Origin: Bacillota bacterium
Lineage (GTDB): Bacteria; Bacillota; Clostridia; DSM-8532
Length of the DNA: 5,146 bases
Direction: 5' to 3'
NCBI GenBank assembly: GCA_023446675.1
Contig: JAEXPO010000482.1
Span: forward strand, 1 to 5,146
In this document: piece by piece, positions 4,867-5,146 of the stretch
Layout of the letters: each line of letters opens with the position of its first letter
Numbering within the stretch: the stretch's first letter is position 1
Program-made: the position numbers and the translations under genes
The notes under the pieces: generated by a model
The model's database searches: none
Seen by the model: only the letters and a program-made list of their open reading frames with translations
What the model was told of the DNA's origin: nothing

Positions 4867-5146
4867 AAGACAAGCTGTTGGCGTATATGGACGCTCATAA
4901 TATGGATGGCTTTTACATTACCCGGAAGGAAAACGTGCGGTTTATCAGCGGTTACACCGGAGACGACAGCACCCTTCTAATCACAAAATCCGCCTGCTAT
5001 TTTCTTACCGATCCCCGCTACACCGAGCAGGCGGCGGCGGAATGCCCGGATTTTACAATTGTGAACTGGCGTGAGCTGGCGTTAAAACAGGGGGTAGGGT
5101 ATGCGGCGGCGCACCTTGCCAAAAAGCACGGCCTGAAAGCGGTGGG
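4863..5146 (+). CDS. Second M24 Xaa-Pro peptidase, N-terminal fragment
   Basis: An open frame of 94 complete codons that runs off the right edge. The start ATG overlaps the amidohydrolase stop (ATGA at 4863-4866), so translation is probably coupled. The visible part is the creatinase/prolidase N-terminal domain: NVRFISGYTGDDSTLLI (24-40) and FLTDPRYTEQA (47-57) are typical of PepQ/YqhT-type Xaa-Pro peptidases. This is a shorter-type N-domain than the AMP_N domain of the leftward M24 protein, so the two are not recent duplicates. There is no signal peptide. The catalytic metal-binding half lies outside the window, so activity cannot be judged here. Confidence 0.88.
   Translation, partial: MKDKLLAYMDAHNMDGFYITRKENVRFISGYTGDDSTLLITKSACYFLTDPRYTEQAAAECPDFTIVNWRELALKQGVGYAAAHLAKKHGLKAV

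Overview
The window reads as a low-GC Gram-positive chromosome, most likely a Clostridia-type Firmicute. The evidence is near-consensus AGGAGG-type ribosome-binding sites 4-8 nt before most starts, a lipoprotein-type solute-binding protein, sigma-A-like promoters in an AT-rich spacer, and proteins that resemble clostridial families. The genus cannot be fixed from this sequence alone. I see no mobile element, CRISPR array, tRNA or rRNA.

Layout. Two gene sets diverge from a 642-bp spacer (2998-3639). Leftward (minus strand) come an aminopeptidase P-like M24 metallopeptidase (2997 to 1696), then 23 bp later a CUT1-type ABC transporter lipoprotein (1672 to 290), then, after a 152-bp gap with a terminator-like hairpin, the start of a MalF/UgpA-type permease (137 to 1, cut by the window edge). 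Rightward (plus strand) come an M38 amidohydrolase of the prolidase/imidazolonepropionase-like branch (3640-4866) and, overlapping it by ATGA, the N-terminal part of a second M24 Xaa-Pro peptidase (4863 to the window end).

How they may work together. The transporter would bring a small substrate into the cell. Three metal-dependent hydrolases without signal peptides, two of M24 and one of M38, would cleave peptide or amide bonds in the cytoplasm. All three families include enzymes acting on X-Pro or other N-substituted amino-acid amides, but the binding protein is of a sugar-transporter type. The sequence therefore suggests an uptake-and-hydrolysis locus for a peptide-like or amino-acid-conjugate substrate. 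The substrate is unknown and this reading is inference.

Regulation. The spacer carries a good sigma-A-like promoter on each strand. The same inverted repeat, TTCAT-N4-ATGAA, lies at or just after the predicted start of both transcripts, which suggests one shared repressor. The rightward transcript would have an unusually long (about 310 nt) leader with several hairpins and a U-tract, and two terminator-like hairpins lie just upstream of its promoter. These regulatory features are the part of the window that ordinary gene annotation does not explain.
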